DNA of 49,620 nucleotides from TWA4 sp034086685 (GCA_034086685.1 JAXDZY010000135.1:1-49620), one strand, 5' to 3'. Positions 7,744 through 17,396 are shown, counted from the first letter of the stretch. Translations and numbers: made by a program. The notes: generated from the sequence alone by a model not told the origin.

Positions 7744-9120
7744 TTACTCCTCATCAAGCAGTTTATGACAACGTTCAATAACCTTTTTCATGGCATCCGG
7801 GCCGGGTGCACCCACGGTCACTCTTTTATCCACACAGGTTTTCAAACTGATTGCATCATAAATATCCTCTTCAAATACAGGACTGATTGCTTTCAGCTCC
7901 TCCAGACTCATATCCTCAATTGAGATATTTTTGTCAATGCAGTACAGCACAATCTGTCCAATGATTCCATGGGCATCACGGAAAGGAACACCGTGATTAA
8001 CCAGATAATCGGCTGCATCTGTTGCATTGGTGAAGCCGTTCATCGCTGATCTGGCCATGACATCCCTGCGAAAACGCATGGTTGCAATCATACCGGTGAA
8101 AAGCTGAATGCAGCCCTTGGTTGTATCAATGGCATCAAATGTCATCTCCTTATCTTCCTGCATATCCTTGTTATAAGCCAGAGGAATCCCCTTCATGGTT
8201 GTCAGCAGAGACACAAGAGCCCCATAAACACGGCCGGTTTTACCGCGAACCAGCTCGGCAATATCAGGATTTTTCTTCTGGGGCATAATGCTGGAACCGG
8301 TGCTGTATGCATCATCAATCTCCACAAAACGGTATTCATTGCTGTTCCAGATGATAATTTCTTCGGAAAAACGGCTGAGATGCATCATAATCGTTGACAT
8401 GGCGCTCAGCAGCTCAATCAGATAGTCCCGATCTGCCACAGAATCCATGCTGTTGCAGGTGGGACCGTTAAAGCCCAGAAGCTCTGCCGTATATTCCCTG
8501 TCCAGAGGATAGGTCGTTCCAGCCAGTGCGCCGGAACCCAGAGGACAGTAATTCATGCGTTCGTAAATATCCTCCAGGCGTGATTTGTCCCGCAGAAACA
8601 TCTCAAAATAAGCTCCGAAATGATGTGCCAGAGTAACCGGCTGTGCTTTCTGAAGATGGGTAAATCCGGGCATATAGGTCTCCGTATTTTCTTCCATGAT
8701 CTTCAGAATTGTTTTTAACAGTTCCACGATGAGACCATGCAGCTCGGAAATCTCATCCCGCACGTACAGTTTCATATCCAGAGCCACCTGATCATTGCGG
8801 CTTCTTCCCGTATGAAGCTTTTTGCCTGTATCACCGATGCGCTCAATCAGAGTCGCTTCAACAAAGCTGTGGATATCCTCTGCGGTTTCATCGATCTGCA
8901 GCCTGCCTTCCTGAATATCGGAAAGAATTCCCTCCAGACCTGCTTTAATGCAGTCACGTTCCTCTTCTGTCAGGATTCCCTGCTTTGCCAGCATGGTAAC
9001 ATGGGCAATGCTGCCGGTAATGTCCTGTTTGTAAAATCTCTTATCAAAGGAAATGGATGCGTTGAATTCATCCACCAGCTGATTTGTAGCCTTTGTAAAA
9101 CGGCCTCCCCATAATTTCAT
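7744..9120 (-). CDS. argH: Argininosuccinate lyase
   Basis: ArgH cleaves argininosuccinate to arginine and fumarate, the last step of arginine synthesis, in the cytosol. The 458-residue product starts MKLWGGRF, the usual ArgH N-terminus, so the longer in-frame extension upstream was discarded; AGAGGA precedes ATG 9120. The fumarase/aspartase-superfamily signature GSSIMPQKKNPD is present, as are TGRSRNDQVALD and the TFDAID region. Length matches the family. No argG or other arginine gene is adjacent. It follows the SGNH hydrolase gene by 74 nt without a visible terminator. Confidence 0.97.
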   Translation of the reverse strand: MKLWGGRFTKATNQLVDEFNASISFDKRFYKQDITGSIAHVTMLAKQGILTEEERDCIKAGLEGILSDIQEGRLQIDETAEDIHSFVEATLIERIGDTGKKLHTGRSRNDQVALDMKLYVRDEISELHGLIVELLKTILKIMEENTETYMPGFTHLQKAQPVTLAHHFGAYFEMFLRDKSRLEDIYERMNYCPLGSGALAGTTYPLDREYTAELLGFNGPTCNSMDSVADRDYLIELLSAMSTIMMHLSRFSEEIIIWNSNEYRFVEIDDAYSTGSSIMPQKKNPDIAELVRGKTGRVYGALVSLLTTMKGIPLAYNKDMQEDKEMTFDAIDTTKGCIQLFTGMIATMRFRRDVMARSAMNGFTNATDAADYLVNHGVPFRDAHGIIGQIVLYCIDKNISIEDMSLEELKAISPVFEEDIYDAISLKTCVDKRVTVGAPGPDAMKKVIERCHKLLDEE

Positions 9121-9194
9121 AAGTTCACTTGTCCTCTCTTTTTGTCTTATCCTGTGCCTGCTCTCATATGATGCAGACTGCTTATTAACAAATG

Positions 9195-9845
9195 TTAAAA
9201 CTGCCGGTAAACCTCCAGCCACTTTTCCGCCAGAAAACGGTTTCCTGTTTCTGTCAGATGAATTCCGTCCATCGTAACCTGGTCCGCTCCCAGACGATCT
9301 GCCAGATCATTAAACGGCTGATCAAGAGGGATAAAAGGCAGACTGTATTTTTCAGCCAGATGAGAAATAACCGGCAGAATCGGATCAAAATATTTTCTCC
9401 ATGTGATCAGGAAAGCCGGACGACGAAAAAGAAAGGGCTCCATGAGAATCATATCTGCCCGGGTATTGTTAAGCACCTCCGTGATCAGACGTTCATAAGT
9501 CCTTTCAAATACTTCCGGTTCCGTCACCATCCCTTCCATGGCTGCTCCGGTTTCATTAACCCCCACCAGCAGCGTAACCAGATCCGGCTGTTTGCACAGA
9601 CAGACCTGATTCCAGCGGCGCAGCAGATCCTCTGCCCTGTAACCGTTAAATCCGCTGTTGATAATCGTAATACCGCCGGCAGCTTCGGTATCTGCAGCTT
9701 CAGCACATACAGCTTTTTCTTCCAATTTCAGCGTCTCTGCTATCAGATGCACATAACCATGACCAAGACGGTCGGGACCGGGATCCCACAGATGATCCGC
9801 ATCTGTAATACTGTCGCCGGCAAATAAAAGGCGTCTTTTATTCAT
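9195..9845 (-). CDS. SGNH/GDSL-family hydrolase
   Basis: This 216-residue esterase/lipase-type hydrolase has GDSIT (block I, nucleophile Ser) near residue 10, INSGFNGYRAED (block II), LVGVNE (block III, Asn) and MDGIHLTETG (block V, Asp/His). The set is complete, so it should be active. There is no signal peptide, which suggests a cytosolic enzyme. The substrate cannot be told; relatives deacetylate sugars or hydrolyse short esters. Its start overlaps the end of dapF by 8 bp, so it is probably translationally coupled to it. Confidence 0.88.
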   Translation of the reverse strand: MNKRRLLFAGDSITDADHLWDPGPDRLGHGYVHLIAETLKLEEKAVCAEAADTEAAGGITIINSGFNGYRAEDLLRRWNQVCLCKQPDLVTLLVGVNETGAAMEGMVTEPEVFERTYERLITEVLNNTRADMILMEPFLFRRPAFLITWRKYFDPILPVISHLAEKYSLPFIPLDQPFNDLADRLGADQVTMDGIHLTETGNRFLAEKWLEVYRQF

Positions 9846-10698
9846 TCCACTCTCCGGTAAACACCTCTGCGGCAGGCCCTGTCATCATCACATGACCATC
9901 ATTTTCCCGCAGTTCAATATGCAGGGTACCTCCCAGAAGTTCAATATCAGCCTTCCCCTTCACATAACCCGCCAGAGTAGAAGCGGTCAGCGTAGCACAG
10001 GCACCCGTACCGCAGGCCAGCGTCTCGCCGGATCCACGCTCCCATACTCTCATCTTCAGGGTGTGGTCATCCACCACCTGAACAAACTCAGTATTCGTCC
10101 GGTCGGGGAAACGGGGATGATTCTCAAACAGCGGCCCGATTTTTTCGATTTCCAGACTGTCCGTATCATCTACATATACGATGGCATGAGGATTTCCCAT
10201 AGACACACCGATCATCTCCCATGTCTTCCCCGCAACTTCAATCTTCTCCCAGACTGTATCCCGGGAAAGCTCCCTGTAATCTTTCATTTCCAGCGCTTTG
10301 TCCGCGTTATGGCTGGTCAGAACAGGGCTTCCCATATCCACCTCCGCCATAACTGCCTTTCCATCTTTTACAGTCAGTTTCAGTGTTTTAATACCGGAGC
10401 CGGTTTCCACTGTAATAACTGTTCTGGACTTATCAACAATTCCGTGGTCATACGCATACTTTCCCACACAGCGCACGCCGTTTCCACACATGGCTCCCAG
10501 AGAACCATCTGCATTGTACATCTCCATACAGCAGTCAGCCACTTTGGAAGGTTTGATCAGAATCAATCCGTCCGAACCCACTGCAAAATGCCGGCGACTG
10601 ATTTCAATAGCTGTTTTCACCGGGTCTTTTACTGTTTCTTCAAAACAGTTTACATAAACATAATCGTTGCCGATTCCATGCATTTTGGTAAATTTCAT
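9838..10698 (-). CDS. dapF: Diaminopimelate epimerase
   Basis: DapF interconverts LL- and meso-diaminopimelate for lysine and peptidoglycan synthesis. The 286-residue product begins MKFTKMHGIGNDYVYV, the standard N-terminus; AAAGGTGG precedes ATG 10698, so the longer upstream extension was rejected. Both catalytic cysteines are visible, in MCGNGVRC and in LACGTGACAT. It sits between the ANTAR regulator (97-nt gap, no terminator seen) and the SGNH hydrolase gene (8-bp overlap). Confidence 0.97.
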   Translation of the reverse strand: MKFTKMHGIGNDYVYVNCFEETVKDPVKTAIEISRRHFAVGSDGLILIKPSKVADCCMEMYNADGSLGAMCGNGVRCVGKYAYDHGIVDKSRTVITVETGSGIKTLKLTVKDGKAVMAEVDMGSPVLTSHNADKALEMKDYRELSRDTVWEKIEVAGKTWEMIGVSMGNPHAIVYVDDTDSLEIEKIGPLFENHPRFPDRTNTEFVQVVDDHTLKMRVWERGSGETLACGTGACATLTASTLAGYVKGKADIELLGGTLHIELRENDGHVMMTGPAAEVFTGEWNE

Positions 10699-10795
10699 AC
10701 ACGCGTTCCACCTTTCTGCTTCAAATTCCATCTATGTAATTCATACATGCAATAATCCTTGCCTGCTGCAATCATTATCTTTTTCTGTCTTACCG

Positions 10796-11341
10796 TCATG
10801 TCATAACACTCAGAATCATTTTTGCAGTTTCTACCATATTTGTTCCTGTATCCATGCTGCATTTCTGAATATAACGATGTGCTTCGCCCTCACTCATATG
10901 ATTACGCTCCATCAGAAGCGTCTTCGCTTCCGTCAGCAGTTTCCTGTCTTCCTCACTGCGTCTGGTCGGTTGTTCTTTCCGCTTTCTCCTCTTTCTGACA
11001 ATGACATCGGACATCATACCTACTGTTTCCACCAGATCCATCGACCGAAGCGGCATGGATATGCTCATGATACCCATGCCTTCAGCTTCCTGCAGATGCA
11101 TCTTTGAAGTAACAAGAAGCATTTCGAAATACCGTGGAAGATTCTGATTCAGATCCGAATACATCATATCGCGGAAACGATATCCGCAGATTACGATGCC
11201 GTCATTCAGACCATCCATGGCGCTCAGGGCCTGTGCTCCGCAGTTGCATACAGCTGTAACCTGCAGGCCATTCCTCGTCAGTATATTTCGAATACTTTTT
11301 GCATCCTCCAATTTAGGGAACACTACTATAATATTTGTCAC
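10796..11341 (-). CDS. ANTAR-domain RNA-binding regulator with degenerate receiver domain
   Basis: This 181-residue protein has a receiver-like N-terminal domain (about 1-115) and a C-terminal ANTAR domain (about 125-180; LLTEAKTLLMERNHMSEGEAHRYIQK). ANTAR proteins bind paired hexaloop hairpins in nascent RNA and prevent termination, often for nitrogen metabolism genes. The receiver appears not to be phosphorylatable. The acidic pair expected after strand 1 reads VVFPKLED, the Asp expected after strand 3 is Gly (IVICGYRF), and the usual Lys after strand 5 is absent (ISMPLRS). It follows glnA by 38 nt, so a role in nitrogen or glutamine control is likely but inferred. Confidence 0.85.
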   Translation of the reverse strand: MTNIIVVFPKLEDAKSIRNILTRNGLQVTAVCNCGAQALSAMDGLNDGIVICGYRFRDMMYSDLNQNLPRYFEMLLVTSKMHLQEAEGMGIMSISMPLRSMDLVETVGMMSDVIVRKRRKRKEQPTRRSEEDRKLLTEAKTLLMERNHMSEGEAHRYIQKCSMDTGTNMVETAKMILSVMT

Positions 11342-11379
11342 GTATATCTACCTCCAGCAGCTGATTCCGTCAATTGTCA

Positions 11380-12714
11380 TTAGAAATAACGTAAATAGCG
11401 ATTAAGCTCCCATTCTGTAATCTGATTGCAGTATTCATTCCACTCCTGATATTTTGCTTCCAGATATTTGCCTGTCAGATGCTCACCAAGAACATTCGTC
11501 AGGAAAGTATCTTTCTTTAACTCCTCAAGAGCTTCACCGAGAGTCAGCGGAAGCTCTTCAATCCCTGCAGCTTCCAGTTCTTCCGGTGTCATGGCAAATA
11601 GATTTCTGGTTACAGCCTCCGGTGCCTCCAGCTTGTTTTTGATACCGTCAAGACCGGCTGACAGACACAACGCCAGAATCAGATAAGGATTGGCTGTGGG
11701 ATCAGGAGAACGGAGTTCGATCCGCGTATGACATCCCCGATTGGACGGGATCCTGATCAGCGGGCTGCGGTTTTTGGAAGACCAGGCAATGTGGATTGGT
11801 GCTTCGTATCCCGGTACCAGACGTTTGTAGGAATTCACCAGAGGATTGGCAACTGCCGTAATTCCCTTAATATGCTTCATAACTCCGGCCATAAAATGGT
11901 ATGCAAGTTCACTGAGCCCGTTGGGGTCTGAAGGATCATTGAAAAGGTTAACACCATTCTCATCGGACATAGACATATTCACATGCATGCCGGATCCCCC
12001 CTGGGAGGGCAGAGGTTTTGGCATAAATGTGGCATGGAATCCGTGACGTTTGGCAATGGTTTTTACTGTCATTTTAAAAGTCATGATATCATCAGCAGCT
12101 GTCAGTGCATTTTCATAGCGAAAATCAATTTCATGCTGACCGGGAGCCAGTTCATGGTGAGATGCTTCAATCTCGAATCCCATGTCCTCCAGATTCAGAA
12201 TGATATCCCGGCGGACATTTTCTGCCTGATCATTGGGTGCCATGTCAAAATAAGATGCCTGCTCGTGAGTAATGGTGGTGGGATTGCCGTAATCATCTGT
12301 ATTAAACAGGAAAAACTCGCACTCAGGACCCACATCAAAAACATATCCCATGTTTTTTGCCTCTTCCACCACTTTTTTCAGAATATATCTGGGTTCTCCT
12401 TCAAAAGGCACCCTGTCTGCCGTATACACATCACAGATCAGTCTGGCAACCTTTCCCTGCTGAGGTCTCCAGGGATATACTACAAATGTATCCAGATCCG
12501 GATACAGATACATATCGGATTCTTCAATCCTTACAAAGCCTTCAATGGCAGAACCATCGAACATATACCGGTTATCCAGAGCTCTTTCCAGCTGTGATGC
12601 GGTTATGGCCACATTTTTGAAACAGCCGAAAATGTCCGTGAACTGAAGGCGGATAAATTCCACATCCTCCTGTTCAACCAGTTCCAAAATCTCTTCTTTG
12701 GTATATTTACTCAT
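11380..12714 (-). CDS. glnA: Glutamine synthetase type I
   Basis: GlnA makes glutamine from glutamate, ammonium and ATP. The 444-residue product matches the short GSI-alpha form of Firmicutes. Motifs include MFDGSAIEGFVRIEESDM, GPECEFFLF, APGQHEIDFRY (metal/ammonium site region) and NRGCHTRIELRSPDPTANPY. The E. coli-type adenylylation insert is not expected in this class. The start has a strong AAGGAGG that overlaps the stop codon region of the upstream YtvI-like gene; the two genes are separated by one base, indicating translational coupling. The ANTAR regulator follows directly. Confidence 0.97.
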   Translation of the reverse strand: MSKYTKEEILELVEQEDVEFIRLQFTDIFGCFKNVAITASQLERALDNRYMFDGSAIEGFVRIEESDMYLYPDLDTFVVYPWRPQQGKVARLICDVYTADRVPFEGEPRYILKKVVEEAKNMGYVFDVGPECEFFLFNTDDYGNPTTITHEQASYFDMAPNDQAENVRRDIILNLEDMGFEIEASHHELAPGQHEIDFRYENALTAADDIMTFKMTVKTIAKRHGFHATFMPKPLPSQGGSGMHVNMSMSDENGVNLFNDPSDPNGLSELAYHFMAGVMKHIKGITAVANPLVNSYKRLVPGYEAPIHIAWSSKNRSPLIRIPSNRGCHTRIELRSPDPTANPYLILALCLSAGLDGIKNKLEAPEAVTRNLFAMTPEELEAAGIEELPLTLGEALEELKKDTFLTNVLGEHLTGKYLEAKYQEWNEYCNQITEWELNRYLRYF

Positions 12715-12715
12715 A

Positions 12716-13891
12716 TTATTCCTCCTTTTTATTGCATCGTGCCTGTTCCATCAAAAGAACTGCCTCATGGTAAAGTGCGCTCACCCCATCAATCAGAGAA
12801 TCATATGCTCCCATACGGATTGCCTCCAGCAAAATCATACCGACAGGAACAGCCAGAATCATACCGGTAAATCCCCCAAGCTGATAACCCACATATAAAA
12901 ACAGCAGAGTCAGCAGAGGATTCATCCCCATGGTATCTCCGATCAGCTTTGGTTGGATCAGCTGACGGATCAACTGGGTCAGTCCGTAAAGAACCAGCAG
13001 AAATACTGCCGCACTGTAGGAGCCGTTCAGCAATTTGATCAGAGCCCACGGAATCAGCACCGTACCGGTACCGAATATCGGCAGGAAATCCAGAATTGCA
13101 ATCAATACAGCCACAAGTCCGCTGTAAGAAACGCCGGCAATGGTAAGACCCACGGCCAGCACCACAGCAATGACAAACATGATACGAAACTGTGCCAGAA
13201 AATAACTGCCCACAATTTCTCCTGATGTCTTTTTCAGAAAAGCCATGGCACGGACAAACATATCCGGCATGATTTTTTTTGCCGTTTCCAGAAGTTTGTC
13301 ATAATCTGCCAGAAAGAAATATGCAGACATCAGAATTACAACCGTATCCACCAGTATATCGGGAATACTGCGGGCCACACTGCCCACCACCTCCATGGCA
13401 GGCGCAGACATGGAAGAAATACTGTCTGAAATTACTTTCCCCAGATTATCCATCCCGCTGAAAATACTCTGCTGCACATCATCCGGCAGAACCTTGAGAA
13501 TCTGCTGAAGCTTTATGATCGTATGCTGCAGTTCTTCTCCCATGGAATCCAGCAGGGCAGGCGCATCCTGCAGAAAACGATATCCCTCACGAATCAGATT
13601 GCTCAGTATCAGCCAGAGCAGGAGCACGATCAATGCCAGTGCTCCCACAATAATAGCCATGGACGTAAAACGACGCATCAGCTTCACCCTGCGTTCCAGA
13701 AAACGAACCAGAGGAGCTGCCACCAGAGCAATCACCAGACCAATGACGAAGGGCAGAAAAAAAACAATTATTTTCGGTCCCACAAACCAGATCAGGGACG
13801 TAATAATCAGCGGAACCGCAATATTCAGAAAAATACCTGTGTATTTTTTTACAGTATCCAAATAATCACCAGCTTTACTTGTAACGGGCAA
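12716..13891 (-). CDS. AI-2E family / YtvI-like integral membrane protein
   Basis: This protein of up to 391 residues belongs to the AI-2E transporter/UPF0118 superfamily. Several hydrophobic helices are visible, at about residues 18-58 (two), 75-97, 160-175, 215-250, 265-300 and 315-350, with the family segment ILDFLPIFGTGTVLIPWA. Its nearest named relatives are the sporulation membrane protein YtvI and putative exporters; the substrate is unknown. The gene overlaps the end of hisC by 17 bp if the TTG at 13891 is used. That start is doubtful and a TTG about 30 nt downstream is an alternative. It is coupled to glnA. Confidence 0.85.
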   Translation of the reverse strand: MPVTSKAGDYLDTVKKYTGIFLNIAVPLIITSLIWFVGPKIIVFFLPFVIGLVIALVAAPLVRFLERRVKLMRRFTSMAIIVGALALIVLLLWLILSNLIREGYRFLQDAPALLDSMGEELQHTIIKLQQILKVLPDDVQQSIFSGMDNLGKVISDSISSMSAPAMEVVGSVARSIPDILVDTVVILMSAYFFLADYDKLLETAKKIMPDMFVRAMAFLKKTSGEIVGSYFLAQFRIMFVIAVVLAVGLTIAGVSYSGLVAVLIAILDFLPIFGTGTVLIPWALIKLLNGSYSAAVFLLVLYGLTQLIRQLIQPKLIGDTMGMNPLLTLLFLYVGYQLGGFTGMILAVPVGMILLEAIRMGAYDSLIDGVSALYHEAVLLMEQARCNKKEE

Positions 13892-14927
13892 GGGCCTGAT
13901 AAAGCTTCTCCATCTCTTCCGGTGTTCCCACCGTAATCCTCAGATAATTATCGATCCTTGCAGAATTAAAATATCGTACAAAGATTCCTTCTTCTTTCAG
14001 CTCCGTAAATATCTTCTCTGCCGGTACATTTTCGTGTGCCGCAAACAGAAAGTTGGAAGCGGAATCCAGACAGCGGAAACCAAGCTCTGTCAGCCTTTCT
14101 TTCGCTTCTTCCCTTGTTTTGATGATTTTATTCAACGTTTCCCTGAAATATGCCTCATCCTTCACAGCTTCCACTCCCATCACCAGAGAGGGACGGTTCA
14201 TGGTATAGGAATTATAGGAATATTTCACATCATTGAGTGCCCGGATCAACGCAGGACTGCCCATGGCATATCCGATTCTCATTCCTGCCATGGAACGGGA
14301 TTTGGAAAAAGTCTGGACCACCAGCAGGTTCTCATATTCTTTCAGCAGGGAAATAGCTGATTCTCCTCCGAAATCAATATAAGCCTCATCCACAATTACC
14401 ACACTTTCCTGATTGTGATCCAGAATATCACGAATGAAAGAAAGCGGTTCCAGTAAAGAAGTAGGGGCATTGGGATTGGGGAAGATAATTCCTCCGTTCG
14501 GACGATAGTAATCTTCCTTTACCATGCGGAAATTCTCATCCAGTGAGGGTCTCTCATACGGAATACGGTACAGGTCTGCCCAGACGCTGTAAAAAGAATA
14601 AGTGATGTCCGGAAACAGTATGGGCTTATCCGAATTAAAAAAAGTAAGGAATGCCATGGCCAGAACATCATCCGAACCGACTCCCACAAAAACCTGATCC
14701 GCATCCAGACCGTAATACTCAGCCAGCGCTTCCGTCAGCGAAGATGCTGCGGGATCCGGATACAGACGCAGGCTGTCATCCGAAAATGCGATCCTCGCTT
14801 TCTCCACTCCCGGAGCCGGAGGATAGGGGTTTTCATTAGTGTTTAATTTTACAACATTTTCATTTTTCGGCTGTTCGCCAGGCACATAAGGCTCCACCTG
14901 ACGTATATTCTTCTCCCAGGGCTTCAT
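13875..14927 (-). CDS. hisC: Histidinol-phosphate aminotransferase
   Basis: This is a PLP-dependent class I/II aminotransferase of 350 residues. The product starts MKPWEKNIRQVEPYVPGEQ, typical of HisC, and includes LNTNENPYPP, FPNPNAPTS, VVDEAYIDFG and the PLP-lysine segment TFSKSRSMAGMRIGYAMG. It converts histidinol phosphate and 2-oxoglutarate to imidazole acetol phosphate and glutamate. AAGGAGA 4 nt before ATG 14927 favours this start; another in-frame ATG at 14966 would overlap glmM by 11 bp. No other his gene is nearby, so a broader aromatic aminotransferase role is possible. Confidence 0.92.
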   Translation of the reverse strand: MKPWEKNIRQVEPYVPGEQPKNENVVKLNTNENPYPPAPGVEKARIAFSDDSLRLYPDPAASSLTEALAEYYGLDADQVFVGVGSDDVLAMAFLTFFNSDKPILFPDITYSFYSVWADLYRIPYERPSLDENFRMVKEDYYRPNGGIIFPNPNAPTSLLEPLSFIRDILDHNQESVVIVDEAYIDFGGESAISLLKEYENLLVVQTFSKSRSMAGMRIGYAMGSPALIRALNDVKYSYNSYTMNRPSLVMGVEAVKDEAYFRETLNKIIKTREEAKERLTELGFRCLDSASNFLFAAHENVPAEKIFTELKEEGIFVRYFNSARIDNYLRITVGTPEEMEKLYQALARYK

Positions 14928-14955
14928 ATTTTCTCCTTCTGCCGCAAAGCGCTTT

Positions 14956-16299
14956 TTATGCTTCATGACCTTTCTTTTTAATCACATTGATAATCTGATC
15001 AACCACCTGATTGCACAACTCTGTGGTTTTAGCCTCTGCCATGACACGGATCAGCGGTTCTGTACCGCTTTCACGTACCAGAATCCGCCCATCTCCATTC
15101 AGCTGCTTCTCGGCATCAGCAATGGCTGCAATCACGTCTTCATCCTGTCTTGCTGCAGGTTTACTTTTAACACGGATATTTTTCAGAACCTGAGGATAAA
15201 TCTCCACACCTTCCGTCAGCTTGCCGAGGCTCTGCTTCTTCTCCAGCATTACTTCCATGATTTTCAGAGAAGTCAGAATACCGTCGCCCGTATTGGCATA
15301 CTTGCTGAAAATAATATGGCCGGATTGTTCTCCGCCAAGACGGTGTCCGTTCTCCGCCATATTCTCATAAACATATTTATCTCCCACATTTGTCTTTTCA
15401 TAGTTAATGCCGATCTCATCAAATGCTTTGTAAAGTCCTATATTGGACATGATGGTGGTAACAACTGTATTGGTATCCAACTGCCCGCTTTCCTTCATAT
15501 ACTTACCGCATACGTATAAAATCAGGTCGCCGTCCACAATCCATCCATTTTCATCCACAGCCAGACACCGGTCTGCATCTCCGTCGTAGGCAAATCCCAC
15601 ATCCAGCTGATTGTCCTTCACATACTGCTGCAGAACCTCAATATGTGTGGAACCGCAGTTCATATTGATATTGGTTCCGTCAGGCTCATTGTTGATCACA
15701 TAGGTTTTTGCGCCCAGCGCATCAAAAATACTCTTTGCCATGGACCATGCACTGCCGTTGGAACAGTCAAGACCCACACGGATTCCCTTGAAAGAACGGG
15801 TTGCCAGACTGATCAGATAACCCATGTAGCGGTTTCTTCCCATTACATAGTCAGTGGTACGTCCGATCTCATCTTTCACGGCAAAGGGAATCTCACCGGA
15901 CTCTCCATCCAGATAGGCTTCAATCTTCTCAATAACGTCCTCGGACATCTTCTCACCTGCTCCGTTGAGCAGCTTGATGCCATTATCATAATAAGGATTA
16001 TGGCTGGCAGAAATCATGATGCCGCAGTCAAAATCCTCAGTTCTGACCACATATGAAACACTGGGAGTGGTTGTTACATGAAGCAGATATGCATCTGCAC
16101 CGGAAGCAGTCAGACCGGAAGCCAGCGCATATTCAAACATATAGCTGCTTCTTCTGGTATCTTTACCGATTACAACTTTACATTTATGATCCTGACCAAA
16201 ATACCAGCCCAGAAAACGTCCTACTTTATATGCATGTTCTACTGTTAAATCAACATTTGCTTCACCACGGAAGCCATCAGTACCAAAATACTTACCCAT
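14956..16299 (-). CDS. glmM: Phosphoglucosamine mutase
   Basis: GlmM converts glucosamine-6-phosphate to glucosamine-1-phosphate for UDP-GlcNAc and cell-wall synthesis. The 447-residue product begins MGKYFGTDGFRGEAN, as the family does; the 53-residue upstream extension overlaps the promoter and was dropped. The active-site phosphoserine loop is ISASHNPYYDNGIKL, the metal loop is YDGDADRC, and the sugar-binding and phosphate loops are GEQSGHI and VRESGTEPLIRVM. AGGGAG lies just upstream of ATG 16299. It heads the long minus-strand run that continues through hisC and glnA. Confidence 0.96.
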   Translation of the reverse strand: MGKYFGTDGFRGEANVDLTVEHAYKVGRFLGWYFGQDHKCKVVIGKDTRRSSYMFEYALASGLTASGADAYLLHVTTTPSVSYVVRTEDFDCGIMISASHNPYYDNGIKLLNGAGEKMSEDVIEKIEAYLDGESGEIPFAVKDEIGRTTDYVMGRNRYMGYLISLATRSFKGIRVGLDCSNGSAWSMAKSIFDALGAKTYVINNEPDGTNINMNCGSTHIEVLQQYVKDNQLDVGFAYDGDADRCLAVDENGWIVDGDLILYVCGKYMKESGQLDTNTVVTTIMSNIGLYKAFDEIGINYEKTNVGDKYVYENMAENGHRLGGEQSGHIIFSKYANTGDGILTSLKIMEVMLEKKQSLGKLTEGVEIYPQVLKNIRVKSKPAARQDEDVIAAIADAEKQLNGDGRILVRESGTEPLIRVMAEAKTTELCNQVVDQIINVIKKKGHEA

Positions 16300-16416
16300 A
16301 ATTATATCTCCCTGAAATAAAATTCTGTTTGTCGGATATAAAACCGGCATATATCTGCGGCATGCTGAAATCCCCATATAAATCGAAAAAGCGAAGAAAA
16401 CAGCTAACCAATTTAT

Positions 16417-16445
16417 AATATAGCACAACCACTTTTTTTTGTAAA
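16417..16445 (-). promoter_or_regulatory. Promoter of the glmM-hisC-glnA gene run
   Basis: On the minus strand there is a -35 box TTTACA (16440-16445), a 17-bp spacer and a -10 box TATATT (16417-16422), about 118 nt upstream of glmM. An A-tract lies in the spacer next to the -35. This is the only clear promoter between the phosphodiesterase gene and glmM. Confidence 0.65.
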
Positions 16446-16519
16446 TGAATATGGTCATTACAGTTTTGTTTTCAGAGACTGAAACAGCAGAAATGAACTC
16501 CCGCTGGTATAACAGACCG

Positions 16520-17236
16520 TCACCTTAATCCCACTGCCCGGTCCGGATAATTTGTAATAACAGCTTCCACCTGCATATCATACATCATTCGTATATGCTC
16601 CGGCTCATTGACCGTCCACACATGCAGAGGAATCTGTTTCTCACGACATTTTTCCCGGAAACCGTCATACTGCAGATTATATAAGGCCGGATGCAGAGCA
16701 TCCATCCCCAGCTCCCTGCAATACCTGTCCATATTCAGACAGCCGTCAGAGTACAGCAGTCCGCATGCTGCCCGGGGATTCATCCGTTTCACATTAACCA
16801 TGGTCTGATGGTTGAAAGAAGAATAGATCACCTGTTCTTCCATGCCCATGGAGGCAGTCAGTTCCAGCACTTTGTCCTCAATTCCCGGATAAAAGAATAT
16901 TCCTGTCTTGATTTCCACATTAATTACTTTATGATTTTTCTGAAACATCTCATAGACTTCCTTCAGGGTGGGAATCGTAACTGCCCTATATCCCGGAATT
17001 GTTTTATTAAAATTCATTTTTTTCAATTCCGCCAGTGTATAATCCCTGACAAAACCGATACCGCTGCCGGTCCGGTCGATTTTCTCATCATGAATCACAA
17101 CCGGCTCCCCGTCTTTTGTCAGCTGTACATCAAGCTCAATCCCGTCAGCTCCCTGCTCCAGAGCCAGAGCAAAAGCATCCATGGTATTCTCAGGTGCATA
17201 TCCCGATGCACCGCGATGTCCCCAAACCTGTGTCAT
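16520..17236 (-). CDS. ugpQ: Glycerophosphodiester phosphodiesterase
   Basis: This 238-residue GDPD enzyme hydrolyses glycerophosphodiesters to sn-glycerol-3-phosphate and alcohol. Catalytic motifs are present: WGHRGASGYAPENT (His-Arg and Glu), GIELDVQLTKDG (Glu-x-Asp) and VVIHDEKIDRT (His). There is no signal peptide, so it acts in the cytosol. GGAGG lies 9 nt before ATG 17236, which sets the start. It follows a ugp-type ABC importer on the same strand, as ugpQ does in E. coli, although an intrinsic terminator separates it from the binding-protein gene. The symbol rests on the motifs plus this context. Confidence 0.88.
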   Translation of the reverse strand: MTQVWGHRGASGYAPENTMDAFALALEQGADGIELDVQLTKDGEPVVIHDEKIDRTGSGIGFVRDYTLAELKKMNFNKTIPGYRAVTIPTLKEVYEMFQKNHKVINVEIKTGIFFYPGIEDKVLELTASMGMEEQVIYSSFNHQTMVNVKRMNPRAACGLLYSDGCLNMDRYCRELGMDALHPALYNLQYDGFREKCREKQIPLHVWTVNEPEHIRMMYDMQVEAVITNYPDRAVGLR

Positions 17237-17346
17237 AATCATCAACCTCCAAATCACATGTTTTTTATAAATTTTCAATATTCCGATCCAATTTTATACC
17301 ATCCCTGAAAAATTCACAACTGCAAATCAGGTCGATACAGAACAGT

Positions 17347-17396
17347 AAAAAAGATGGCACATTTCAGGTGTGAAACACCCCTAAGCGCCATCTCAA
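17347..17396 (-). terminator. Intrinsic terminator after the sugar-phosphate binding protein gene
   Basis: On the minus strand the stem GATGGC/GCCATC (17387-17392 with 17353-17358) encloses a second stem (GGTGT/ACACC) and is followed by a run of T. It lies 22 nt past the stop of the binding-protein gene and would reduce readthrough into the phosphodiesterase gene. Confidence 0.85.

Noticed and set aside
9892..10755. 287-codon plus-strand ORF
   Set aside because: Antisense to dapF; the translation is low-complexity His/Ser-rich and matches no family.
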